Below, one piece after another: positions 22,208 through 33,837 of a stretch of 64,000 bases of DNA. A program made the translations under genes and the position numbers. Each line of letters starts with the position of its first letter. The stretch's first letter is position 1. Under the pieces are notes generated by a model. That model searched no databases. It was not told where the DNA came from and was given only the letters and a program-made list of their open reading frames with translations. The DNA is from Apteryx mantelli (lineage: Eukaryota > Chordata > Aves > Apterygiformes > Apterygidae): the NCBI RefSeq assembly GCF_036417845.1, contig NC_090020.1, positions 35,510,425 to 35,574,424 on the forward strand, in the 5' to 3' direction.

Positions 22208-25200
22208 GTATGTATAATGTATGATCTCTATTATGTTTCTTAGCATCAAAAAAAAATGTCCTTACAGCAGAACCACGAAAGTAAAAAATGTGAGCTCATG
22301 TTACAGATTCCTTAAGATTTTTTTCTTTAAATCAGTGTAGTGGTTGCAGGAAAAATAAAAAGGATGTATGGAAAAACAGACTTTCTTTTCCCCAGGTATT
22401 TCAAAAAGATGAGGAAGTATTAATATGAACTAAATACATTCACAAGCAATTAATTTTTTTTTGAATTGCTTTCAGGCTGTTTGATAACCCACTGCAGACT
22501 CCTGTAAACAGTTTATTATAAGTGGTGTTTGTCTCATGAGCGTTAGCTGTCTAAAAGTTAGGTGTCTAACTCTTCCTCTGTAGTGATGGAAAGAGATAGC
22601 CACCCTGGAAACACAATTCATCTTGTCCAAAAATGGAGGCCAAGGCTGATGATAAATTGCCCTCTGAAGGCTCTTGTCAGTCTCCATTGGCCATGGAAGA
22701 AGCTTAGACTATCGTCCAACTGTTGATGCCTAAAATGAAGTGAGACGATTCCCAGACTGTTATTATAGCTAGACAAATAGTACAGCTCTGTAACTTGTAA
22801 TCAGACAGAGAATTTGATAACATTTCACTATTAGATGATCTGAGTAAGATTAAATACTTCTTTCAAAGGTATGCAAGTTTGAGAGTAGCCACATTCTCCC
22901 TGTGAAAACTCTAGTCTGGATCTGCTTTATATCCTTCATCAAAGACTCTGCTCTGTCCTAACACAGCTGTGTTTAATTAATTGAAGTGATGACTGCTGGG
23001 TATTGTCACTTTAGTGATAGCTGTTGCAGAACTCTTCCAAATAGATGACTATAGAGATGGCAAAGAAATTTTGATTTATTTCTCTGGGGTTAAACCAAGA
23101 GCCAGCAGAGAAGTGAGTTTGGAAAAGACATAAATAAACTGTTCATGTATTGAGGAAACGTAACCAGGTCATCTTAAAGTACTTGAGTCATAACTATAGT
23201 CACTGAGATATAAAACTATTTAGAAGTGGAAACACAGATATTTTTGTTACACTTGACTTTGGCATCATTTTTATGAATAACTTCTGCCATTATTTCTACC
23301 CAGAAGGTGATTTACCAACTTGAAATCACTATAGAATCTACTAGTTTAATCAGACACTTGAGTTCATTGCAAAGCAACAGATAACCTGCTGTCTATCAAG
23401 CAAAGTGGTCCTGGGGTTTCCTTTGAAATCGGATGTACACTGTATGATGTGAGTGATTGATTATCCATTGCAAATAACCAAGTAATGACAATCAATACAG
23501 CTCTGATTTTACATGAAGAGAGTAGGAGAAATATATAAAACATATAAAAAAGCAGAAAGGAATGTAATAATAGTGGTGCTGGACAGTACTGGGAGTATTT
23601 TCTGGGAGACTTTCCAAAGAAATAATACATCTGTGACTTGTCAACACTTGTGGAATAATCCAGTATCACAGATGAAGTATCAGCCTCTGTGATTAGTTTA
23701 GGTTGTTGTCATCGCATTTAAGAGGGAATATAAATCAGAGTGTCCTTTATATGCATGGATCCCCTGTCAGGAGAGCCAGCAGCTTTGGACTTTCAGGCCT
23801 AGATTGTCAAAGTCCAAATATTAAAAAAAAAATACCTTCAGATGCTTGATCATGTCCTTGCCTTTCAAAGCAATGGTTACACTCATGTTTCCAATAGAGT
23901 AACTAATCTGATGCATAATATTGAATTAGCTGGTGGTAATTTGTTGATCCTCAGCTGGGGCAACATGAAAAGGAATTCTACATTTAGAACAGATCTTCAT
24001 GGAAAACAGCAAAAGTTTCAGAAACAAAAAGAAATTTACTGGGGCAATGGAAAATGCTTACTGGCTGATGGGGTTGTTGTTTTGCAGAACATAGTTATAT
24101 AAACAGTTTCACTCTTTAGCTTTCTCCAGACTCATTTGTCTCTGCCTACAGATACCTGTTTGGAATCAAACAAGTGCAAATAACTCACATTTGACATTTC
24201 ACTTGGTACTTTGCAGACAGATGTGTAAAATCATAGGAATTAATAGTTTAGCTGGAACTAGCAGATCTGTTTTGGAAATCATTAAATCTTTCTCTTTTGG
24301 GCACAGAGCATAGCGGGACTCTCTTTAAATTTCCAGCCAACTGAAATGATTTCTGCCTGTTTTATGGCCTACCATCCCTTCAACACATTTAAAATGATCT
24401 TTTCCTACATTGACTGTGAGAAGGTTGTGTCATGAAGTTTGTGATTTGTGATTAAGATCAGTTAGAACAGATCGCTCTTGCCAGCTTTAGCTATGTTATT
24501 CTTCAGTGTAGTTCAACTCAACCAATGACTTAGGGAGAGCAAAGGAAAATAGTGTGCTGTGAAACAGTAGGAGCTGCGAGTCGTCCCTTTACACTGATAC
24601 ATATCCTGTGAAATAGTGCACCACAGAGCACATGACTTCCAATAAAATAATACCAAGGACTGTGTTTGTTGTATGCATATCACGTATCCATTTCAAGCTT
24701 AACTTTTCTGGTGCAGTAAAAAGGAGGTTCATGAGAAGTGAACGTACTTAGAAATATCCATAAAGAGTGAAAAGCCATCTGACATAATCTCCAAATCTAT
24801 ACCTGAGTAAGACTGTACTGTACTGCTCAGCCTCAGTCAAACTGAACAGTGTTAAAATAATAGATACCCCCTTTTACTGAAAAGGATTAATTGGCCAGTT
24901 AAACGGTGGGAAAAATCTGTGTGTTGGCTTAGACAGAAAGTCACAACGGACTGGTACTGGTGACTACAAAAATTACTGATGCTTTTTTTTTTTTTTTTGG
25001 TAAAATTGTCTTTAAGGTCATACACAGTTGCCTTTAGTGGTAAGGACACTCACTGCATTATCTTGGTTTTTTTGTTTGTTTGGGTTTTTTTAGGGAGAAT
25101 GCTCAGTTTGCCTTTGCAATAGGTTGGTGTTAAAATTAGGGTGACGACCAGGTTGTGCTCACCTTCATTCCGTCCCATTTCATGCGGTGGCTGATTAGCT

Positions 25201-26644
25201 CATTTATATTTACTCCTGACACTTTTAAGCTTATCTGTGCAGTCTTTGCCAAATAAGAGATGCTTTCTAACATATGTAGGTACATATCGAACAACAATTT
25301 CTGGCTGTTTGTTTCAGCTGTGAAAACAGTTACCTGTAACAAAAAAGTGGATGGTGTTAATAATATCATTCACAACATCTATCTTGTCAGACACTAGGTA
25401 GTACAAACACAAGCTTGGGAGTAAGTTTTGAGGATCAGTTCACAAATTAGTTGGTAAAATTTGACAGTCTGGGTTATTAAAGAGGTCAGAACCAATAAGT
25501 GGAATAGTATCCTCTGAATTTAAAAACTGACTCATACCGCCTTATTTTGTATACTCCTGGATGAGAGTGCATGAATAAATAAACTTCCTGAGAAAACTGA
25601 CACTAAAATGACACCAGTATTTGGTTTTCCCTGTCTTTGACAGTCCAGCTGAAAGGGAAGGAATTAACATGCACATAATTTGGAAACAGAAAATCAGTGT
25701 CTTGCTCTGCAGTGTGCAGGGACCTCCCATTGACAGCAGTGGGAGCAGCACAACACGCTCCTTTTCTTATTTTTTTTTAATTTGTTGTTCCCAGAAATCT
25801 GTCGCTCTCCCCAGACGTTTAATCTTCCTGTAACGCAGGGAACATATTGGTACCTTTCTGCATAGTGCAGCTAAAACGTATTCACCAATGCATTTTTAGC
25901 ACAAAGCTGTGAGGTAATGGAGCAATTAAGGCATCTTTCTCTGGATTTAGGGCAGAGTATCTGGGATTCAATCTGAATCTTATGCTGAAGGCTACACCAA
26001 TAAATACAGACATATGTGGTACTTGAGCACCTAAACAGGGCACTTAAAGGCAGCAAGAAGTGATGCTCGTCCTATTGCCTGCTTGTGTGTTGCTGACTAC
26101 AGAACTATACCCAGTACTATAGTTAGACTCAGAAGTTGTCTTTGCTTTTTTAGCACATGATCCTCTACCTTTGATTTCCATATCTGCAGATACTGACTTT
26201 GTTCTGTTCCTCACTATGAAAAGGACAAATGCAATTTAATGTTCTAAAGCACTGGAGAAGCTGGGGAATTTAAAGAGAGAGAGAGAATTTGTTAGGCACT
26301 GAGGTAAAGCTCCTGTGGACTTTCCTAGCTGAAAGTCTATTTCCACATGAGGTGTTCCTGGGACTGTTAGTAACACACGCAAATCTTGTATTATGTTTTC
26401 TATACAAAAAATAAAAGTCCCAAATTGTATAATTCTGTCAATATAAAATCAGCTTTCTTGGCAAAATAGAATGTAAAAGTAAAAATGAGGTCATACACCA
26501 TGTGCTTCGTGTGAAACCAGGTTTACGTACATGAGGCAGTAAAAAAGCCTCATTAGCCCAAGTGATTTCTAATATTAAGAGGGGGAAATTCAGGCTTCAG
26601 GTGAAAAATGAAAGAATGAGAGAAATGTGAAATGTGAAAAAAGA
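22208..26644. other. Unique non-coding sequence
   Basis: No gene is recognised. The stretch at about 25905-25990 resembles the 5' half of a MIR-type SINE (GGTAATGGAG through ATCTGGGATTCAATC), but weakly. A 16- to 17-base T run lies near 24984. Open frames here (86 to 101 codons) show no domains. Confidence 0.45.
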
Positions 26645-26747
26645 GAGAACTCACTGAGAACTCACTCACTGAGAACTCACTCATTGAGAACTCACTCATT
26701 GAGAACTCATTGAGAACTCACTCATTGAGAACTCATTGAGAACTCAT
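26645..26747 (+). repeat. GAGAACTC minisatellite
   Basis: Eight tandem units of two kinds are interleaved. The long unit is gagaactcactcatt (15 bases, with one cact variant) and the short unit is gagaactcatt (11 bases), which lacks one internal CACT/CATT step. The order of lengths is 11, 15, 15, 15, 11, 15, 11, 10. The units are nearly identical, suggesting recent expansion. The array ends exactly where the CR1 begins. Confidence 0.92.
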
Positions 26748-28360
26748 GAGAGGAAGTCTGGAGAAAGGAAGACTTTCCCTTGGTCGAGGAGGAGTGGGTT
26801 AGAGATCATTTAAGCAAACTTGACACCCACAAATCCATGGGCCCTGATGGGATGCACCCACGAGTGCTGAGGGAGCTGGCGGACGTTATTGCTAAGCCAC
26901 TCTCCATCGTCTTGGAAAGGTCCTGGAGAACAGGAGAGGTGCCTGAAGACTGGAAGAGAGCCAGTGTCACCCCAGTCTTCAAAAAGGGCAAGAAGGAGGA
27001 CCCAGGGAACTACAGGCCAGTCAGCCTCACCTCCATCCCTGGAAAGGTGATGGAGCAGCTCATGCTGGAGGCCATCTCCAAGCATGTGGAGGACAAGAAG
27101 GTGATCAGGAGTAGTCAGCATGGCTTCACCAAGGGGAAATCATGCTTAACCAATCTGATAGCCTTCTATGATGGAATGACTGGCTGGGTAGATGAGGGGA
27201 GAGCAGTGAATGTTGTCTACCTTGACTTCAGCAAGGCTTTTGACACTGTCTCCCATAACATCCTCATAGGGAAGCTCAGGAAGCGTGGGCTGGATGAGTG
27301 GACAGTGAGGTGGATTGAGAACTGGCTGAATGGCAGAGCTCAGAGGGTTGTGATCAGCAGTGCAGAGTCTAGCTGGAGGCCTGTAGCTAGCGGTGTCCCC
27401 CAGGGGTCAGTCCTGGGTCCAGTCTTGTTCAACTTCTTCATCAGTGACCTGGATGAAGGGACAGAGTGCACCCTCAGCAAGTTTGCTGACGATACAAAAC
27501 TGGGAGAAGTGGCCGATACACCAGAGGGCTGTGCTGCCATTCAGAGACACTTGGACAGACTGGAGAGGTGGGCGGAGAGGAACCTCATGAAGTTCAACAA
27601 AGGGAAGTGCAGGGTCCTGCACCTGGGGAGGAATAACCCCATGCACCAGTACAGGTTGGGGGTTGACCTGCTGGAAAGCGGCTCTGCGGAGAAGGACCTG
27701 GGAGTGCTGGTGGACACCAAGTTAAGCATGAGGCAGCAATGTGCCCTTGTGGCCAAGAAGGCCAATGGTATCCTGGGCTGCATCAGGAAGAGTGTTGCCA
27801 GCAGGTCGAGGGAGGTGATCCTGCCCCTCTACTCAGCCCTGGTGAGGCCACATCTGGAGTACTGCGTCCAGTTCTGGGCTCCCCAGTACAAGAGGGATGT
27901 GGCACTACTGGAGCAAGTCCAGCGAAGGGCTACAAAGATGATTAGGGGACTGGAGCATCTCTCTTATGAGGAAAGGCTGAGAGAGCTGGGCCTGTTCAGC
28001 CTGGAGAAGAGAAGGCTGAGAGGAGATCTTATCAACGTGTACAAGTATCTGAAGGGAGGGTGTCGAGAGGATGGGACCAGACTCTTTTCAGTGGTGCTGA
28101 GCAACAGGACGCGAGGCAATGGGCACAAACTGAAACACAGATGCTTCCATCTGAACATGAGGAAATACTTTTTCACTGTGAGGGTGACAGAGCACTGGCA
28201 CAGGTTGCCCAGAGAGGTTGTGGAGTCTCCTTCTCTGGAGATATTCAAAACACGCCTGGACGCGATCCTGTGCAACGTGCTCTAGGTGACCCTGCTTGAG
28301 CAGGGGGGTTGGACTAGATGATCTCCAGAGGTCCCTTCCAACCTCAACCATTCTGTGATT
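26748..28360 (+). mobile_element. CR1 LINE, 5'-truncated, young copy 2
   Basis: This is about 1.61 kb of CR1 in the plus orientation. It starts within the segment encoding [10 protein letters not shown], so it is about 170 bases shorter at the 5' end than copy 1. It ends with a roughly 75-base 3' UTR and a single ATTCTGTGATT octamer. The 5' junction shares GAGA with the preceding minisatellite unit, so the exact boundary is ambiguous by four bases. Confidence 0.95.
26780..28285 (+). CDS. CR1 ORF2 fragment: reverse transcriptase and C-terminal domain, frame intact
   Basis: The frame is open without interruption from the CR1 boundary (26748) to TAG at 28283-28285. The stated start is only the first possible initiation codon (TTG). 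Counted from 26780, RT motif A is YLDFSKAFD with catalytic Asp149, motif [11 protein letters not shown] begins at Gly205, and motif C FADD is at residues 235-238, all intact. The C-terminal part contains [17 protein letters not shown] and NRLPREV-type sequence (here HRLPREV). The first half of ORF2, including the apurinic-like endonuclease, is missing, so it cannot be autonomous. No promoter is visible. It is a dead-on-arrival insertion that has not yet acquired stops rather than a functional gene. Confidence 0.9.
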   Translation: MVEEEWVRDHLSKLDTHKSMGPDGMHPRVLRELADVIAKPLSIVLERSWRTGEVPEDWKRASVTPVFKKGKKEDPGNYRPVSLTSIPGKVMEQLMLEAISKHVEDKKVIRSSQHGFTKGKSCLTNLIAFYDGMTGWVDEGRAVNVVYLDFSKAFDTVSHNILIGKLRKRGLDEWTVRWIENWLNGRAQRVVISSAESSWRPVASGVPQGSVLGPVLFNFFISDLDEGTECTLSKFADDTKLGEVADTPEGCAAIQRHLDRLERWAERNLMKFNKGKCRVLHLGRNNPMHQYRLGVDLLESGSAEKDLGVLVDTKLSMRQQCALVAKKANGILGCIRKSVASRSREVILPLYSALVRPHLEYCVQFWAPQYKRDVALLEQVQRRATKMIRGLEHLSYEERLRELGLFSLEKRRLRGDLINVYKYLKGGCREDGTRLFSVVLSNRTRGNGHKLKHRCFHLNMRKYFFTVRVTEHWHRLPREVVESPSLEIFKTRLDAILCNVL

Positions 28361-31300
28361 TATTTAGGAATGTCTTCCTGTTTGCACAATGGTAGATTCA
28401 TGAATTCAATGCAAGATGAAGGTTGTGGGGGTACTTACAGCTAGCTATATACAGGCATCTAAATTAAGTGCCTTGATTCAGGCTGTGGAGACGTGAATCT
28501 CTCTGCTAACTGTTTAGGACTGCTTAGGGAATTTTGTCTCTGAGTCACACCTTTCATCACCTAAAGCAGCTGGTGTGACTACATATCCCCCACCAGCTTC
28601 CACATTCACAGTCTCTATTTTCTCAGGCTATTTCAGTTGTGTGTTATAATATTTGATTCACTGAAATTTTAGAAAAACCTTTAATATCCTTGAAGGACAG
28701 ATGTTACAAAGATGCAAAGGGTATTATTTACTTAATTACAGCAATTCATTACACGTGATGATTCAGGTTGACTTAATAATTCAGGTAGCACTTGAAACAT
28801 ACAGCAAAGCTGCTGAAGTCTACGTTAAGTATAAGCCCTACTATTCAACAGTTATCTTTCAGCCATAGTTACAATACACATAAAAGCTCTAGCTCAGATG
28901 AAAGGAGAGCTGTCTTATGCATCCGCTAATTAGGAAAATATGAAACTGTTTGCCTAGAAAGTGTTACATTGGTCAAATTCTTTTACATCACTAAATAACC
29001 AGGCAGTTGGGCTGGCCCTAGTATTCAGTCTGATATTTCAAACACTTAGTCCCTGGAATGGGAGCTGCAAGATTTTAATGAGCTTACAAGAGAAAGCAAG
29101 TGTTGGAATATGTGTAAATACACTGGAGTAATTACTCTCAGAAGTATGAAAAATTCTTACCCTGAATTTACTAAATTAATAAAACCTTAAGAATCGAATT
29201 TCCAATTTCAACATTTCTGTTAATAGACTCAGTTCTCTTCAACAAGTACCTGTTAAGGATCAATTTACTTAAAAGACACTCTACATTTAGGAATGGTATA
29301 CATACAAAATTTCATTAGGCAATTTATATATTGATAGATAGCAATATGTACATACACATACTAAGGCCTTCTTTTAAGCACAATTTCTTCATTAACAAAT
29401 GCCAGTGAAAAGAATATGCATTACTAATAGCTTATATAGACATGTCCCAGGGGAAACTTGGGGTATGAATTTGGACAGTGAGACAAACCAAAAAGCTGTT
29501 AGATTAGGAAAGCAAATAGTTTTCTTTTTTTTTTCTTTTTTTCCCTGAGCAAAGGACATGAGTAATTGACGTTAATTTAAAATCCTCCAAATCAGCTTGT
29601 TTTGAAAATTGGTCTAGAATCCTGTGGAAAAACCTGGCCTAGAGAGATGCCAGGATTCCTGGGGCTGGTCCACCTGAAAAGAGGACAGAAACTGTCCTTA
29701 TTGTGGTATTTTGGTACCTCAGCTTCCCAACGAAATGAGGAAGTGCAAATTAGAAAGATAATCTCTCCCCAAAATTGTTAAACACTTTCAAAAGGTCATT
29801 CCTGTATCCTAGCCTGCAGCAGGAATAAGGGTCACTTTTTTGCATCCGCTGCCCCCCTTCTTCTCCCACCTGCAGGTAATTATAAACCTCTCCAGCTTCA
29901 TACAAAGAAGCTTTCTCCCCATTTTGTTCTCTGTCTCTTGCCATTTATGTTCATATATACCATCTTTTTCATAGACGCTTTTTTAAATATCTCCCTTTGT
30001 AGAAGTGAGCAATTGGGCCCTTGATGAATTAGGGCAGTGTTGCTTCAGGACCCCTTCTGCATGGACTCCATGCTGTTTCATTCAGCATCCCTGGGTAAAC
30101 CATCAGTCAATCCACATAAAGCCTCCGGGACAATCTCTGGGTTTGTACTCATAGTTTTCTTCCCAAATGGCTAACAAAGAAGCCTCTCAGTCCTTGGTTT
30201 CCTTTGCCGCTCTCTAGTGTCATGTATGACAATTTTTCAGAAGAGTTTAAGAAGAAAGAAAATATCTCAGAACAGCCATTTCACAATTTGCTTTGTGACT
30301 AGACAAAGGACAAGCTCCCTGTAGGTCAAACGGCTGCCAGGGGGGAGATTTCTGGGTGAGAAATTGCTCTGTTTACTCAGCCTGAAAATGACCTCCCTTC
30401 TGCCTACCTCCAGCCCATTGCTCAATCAACCACTTGAAAGAAGGAAGTGAACTGGAAGCTTCCTTTCCCTCTTCACGCTAACTTGCATTCATTGCCCACG
30501 TAAGAGCTGGTGTGGCTTGACTGTGTGATACAACCAGCAGAAACACAACATAGTGACTTTGGTAATCTGTCACTTAAAGAGGAGGCTTAGTCTTTGATAA
30601 AGTGAAGACAAAAGTCAGAACTTACTTATTCCCACAATGCCTGCTGGGTCTTTAGATGGCCATTTTTATCTCCAGATAAAAAGCAGAGAAGCAATCAAAA
30701 TTAGTGTGATCAAGCTGCTTAGAAACAATTAACATCCTTACGCTTCCAATACGAAGTTTCATAGTTCTGATTATGCAGAATTTTGGATGGTCTATAATCC
30801 TGCAAAACCTCTAAGCCAAATGTGCCCCCCAAGTTGTCTGCAAAACTAGTTCACATCTGTGTGTGTTAGCAATGCTGACAGCATTACCTAGGGATTGCTG
30901 TCAGCTCTAACCAGCACTTCAAAGAGCAGGCTAATCAGACATGCTCAGAGCTGTTGATGGCAGACAAGCTGTGCCTAAATTCAGTAAACAAACCAAGGTG
31001 AAGCTCGGTTGGTCAACTGAGCTTCGAGAGGACTCGGACTCAACCAACTGAACCAGGGGAGAAGATTGCTGTTAGCCTTCCATTACCAGGAGGAACAAGT
31101 CAGCTCACTGATCTAATTTGAACCATCCTGCCTAATCTAGGGGAAATCAAAGCAGTCTGTCTATACTGAAGCTTAGATTAGCATAGGTGAGCCGCTCTAG
31201 ATTTTAATTACACAGGGAGACTGACCAAGATAAAGATTTCCATACGTAGGCATTCCAGAATAATTTGCCTGTGCAGACACTCTACTTGAAAGCAAAATTA

Positions 31301-32832
31301 ATATTTGAGATAATTGTGCTGCTTTGAAAAGGAAATAATAAAAATGAATGCCCACATGGGGGAGTTATTGCAGAATAGTTAGGCCAGTTTCTGTGTTAGG
31401 CAAGTACTATTAGCCTTTGGAAATGGCGATGGAGCTGAAATTAAAACTGACAACAATGTGGAAGTATGCAATATTTATTTTGTGTAAGCAAAGCTCTAAG
31501 CACCTCTCATTTGTGTATTCTTCATCCAGAAGATCTGTTTATTATGTTTTTCCACCTGGGTAACCAGTAATGTCTAATATACAAATTAAAATATCTGAAC
31601 GTCTGAAAAATGTCTAAATGTGCCTATCAAAATTATTTCACACTTATTGAGAAAGTCATCATACTTAAAACGTAATGTGCAGCCAGGATTGGGTATCAGC
31701 CCCTGCTTGAATAAGAATTTTGAAAAGAGCTTTGTACCATCTATTGTTGTTAAATCTTCAGATAACATAAACTGGAAGTGACATGTAGCTGAAAGGAACT
31801 TCACAGAGTTTGCTATGAACACAATGGAGCTGGCTGTTGCTGTTCGGATGGCTCTCTTCATATGCAAGAGCCAGAATCATGCATGCACTCCTCTACTAGT
31901 GCACTTTGAATGCTGCTGACAAAACAGCGATGCAATAAATATCGCGCATCCTCAAAGCAAAATCAGAAAACATTTGTCAACTTCAGTGGTTAATCTCAAA
32001 CAGTAACAAAGATATACAGACAGAAAATGCAAAACAGAAACAGATTCCATATTTTAAAACATCGTTGTGACAAGAAAGCGAAGCCTCAAGACTGTGAAGA
32101 GCAAGAACAAAGCAGGACACAGAACAATTCCTCTACAACTAGCCAATGTCAGTGAGATATGGATAAACCCCTGGAGAACTGCATGATATATTTTTTTATG
32201 AGTAACCTAACAAGAGAAGAATTTCAGGCCCCAGATCTTATATTTCTGGCATTACAAATCCAAACAGTTTAGCATTTATGTGATACTCCACAGGCACGTA
32301 TGACTTTTTGGCCCTGTCAAGAGAGAAATTTACAGTCTAGTGTGACATGAAAGAGGACAAGCAAGTGAGGATCTCAGTGAGACTGAAATGACATTTCAAT
32401 GTGTAGCTGTTGTCCTTGGAAACTGAAGATTTATTTTAAGTATTTAATATTAATAAAACAAGCAAACGAGTGCTTGTATCCCCAAGTGACAAAAAACATC
32501 CCTGACAGATAAATCACAGATTTTTGTGACACTGCTAATAACGGCTATGTGCTGAGAGCAGCCTTGTTGTTGCTGAACAGTCAAAACAAATGTTTATGAA
32601 TTGAAAAAATCTGTATTGCTACTAGATGGCAAGACTTATGATTTCATTCATGTGCTCAAACATATAGGTCTTTGCACTCTGAAAGACTCATGAAACAGTC
32701 TACTGGATTAATCTAATAAAAAAACAGCTGATTGCTAAGTGGCTTGCCTTCATCGTCACTAGAAGTCAGGAATTTGTCTTCAGCCAGAAGAGGGGAAAGC
32801 TGTTAGATTCTTTGACAGACTTACCACTCCAA
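28361..32832. other. Unique non-coding sequence
   Basis: No gene or recognised mobile element. AT-rich, with short pyrimidine runs near 29521-29545. The longest open frames (93 codons or fewer) have no domains. Confidence 0.5.
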
Positions 32833-32915
32833 GTATGTGTGTGTGTGTATGTATGTATGTATATATACACATATACATATATACACACACACACGTATAT
32901 ATACATATACATATA
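32833..32915. repeat. Alternating TG/TA/CA microsatellite with mirror-like arms
   Basis: A GT/GTAT-rich arm on the left passes through ATATATAC sequence into an AC/ACAT-rich arm on the right. The two arms are partly self-complementary. Purines and pyrimidines alternate almost throughout, which is compatible with Z-DNA or a cruciform. Confidence 0.9.
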
Positions 32916-33769
32916 AAGCATTCAGGTAATATAATTTTTATGTAAAGAGAAGATGGTAAACCTTGTTTTGATGGGTTGATGACAGACCTTTCCAATTCAC
33001 ATTTTTAAACCAGCTCATGGAAAAATACCAGTGCAAGGCCTCATTGTAGCAAATATTTCACTGACATGTTAACTAATTAGTGATGGAACCTTATCCAATT
33101 AGCCTTTCTCCATAGGAATCCAGGTATGAGCTTTTGATCCCATTGAAATGAATAGATTTGTCATTCACTTTGGATAGACAAGAACTTATCTCAGCTTATT
33201 CACTGTCACAACAGAATACTATGTGTATCACTCAAAATCCCCTGATTATATGACTTTGACATGGACCTCTTCTGTGACAAAACTTCTGAGAATTTTTCCT
33301 TCTATCCATTTCTAACATAGAAGTCACTGAAATAGAGATGAAGTCAGAAATCAAGGGTCTATGATATCATTTAAGTGCAAAGCCTCAACGATGGTCTGAT
33401 TCAAAGGCAGCTGAATTCCACAAACAGACCTGTATGACTTTCCCAGGGCTTTGATGGGACTAGTACTCTGTTTATGTTTTTTCTTCTAAACATATGTGTG
33501 ACCCAGCTTTCTTATTTTAATTATCAGTTCAACATAATAAAAAGTCCAGGTACGTAAATATTTTGCTAATTTTATCTTACCTTCAAAAAGTTTGTTTCAA
33601 TTGTTTGTGGAAATTTCCATTGTCGTAGCTGGAGAATAGAATAGGATTGAATTCATTGGGGGAAGGAAAAGGGAACAGCATATGGTAGCTAATGAAGTGT
33701 TAGTATATCACACCTACTCATATTCCAGTCTTACTTGTATTTACTTAAGCACAAAAACAGCAATGGAAG

Positions 33770-33837
33770 TAATCCAAATAAACTAGTTTTATATTTCTAA
33801 GAGTAATCCAGATAAACTAGTTTTATATTTCTAAGAA
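33770..33837 (+). repeat. 34-bp tandem duplication
   Basis: Two adjacent 34-base units (33770-33803 and 33804-33837) share TAAACTAGTTTTATATTTCT and differ at only about two positions. This is a recent local duplication, by slippage or unequal exchange. Confidence 0.92.
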
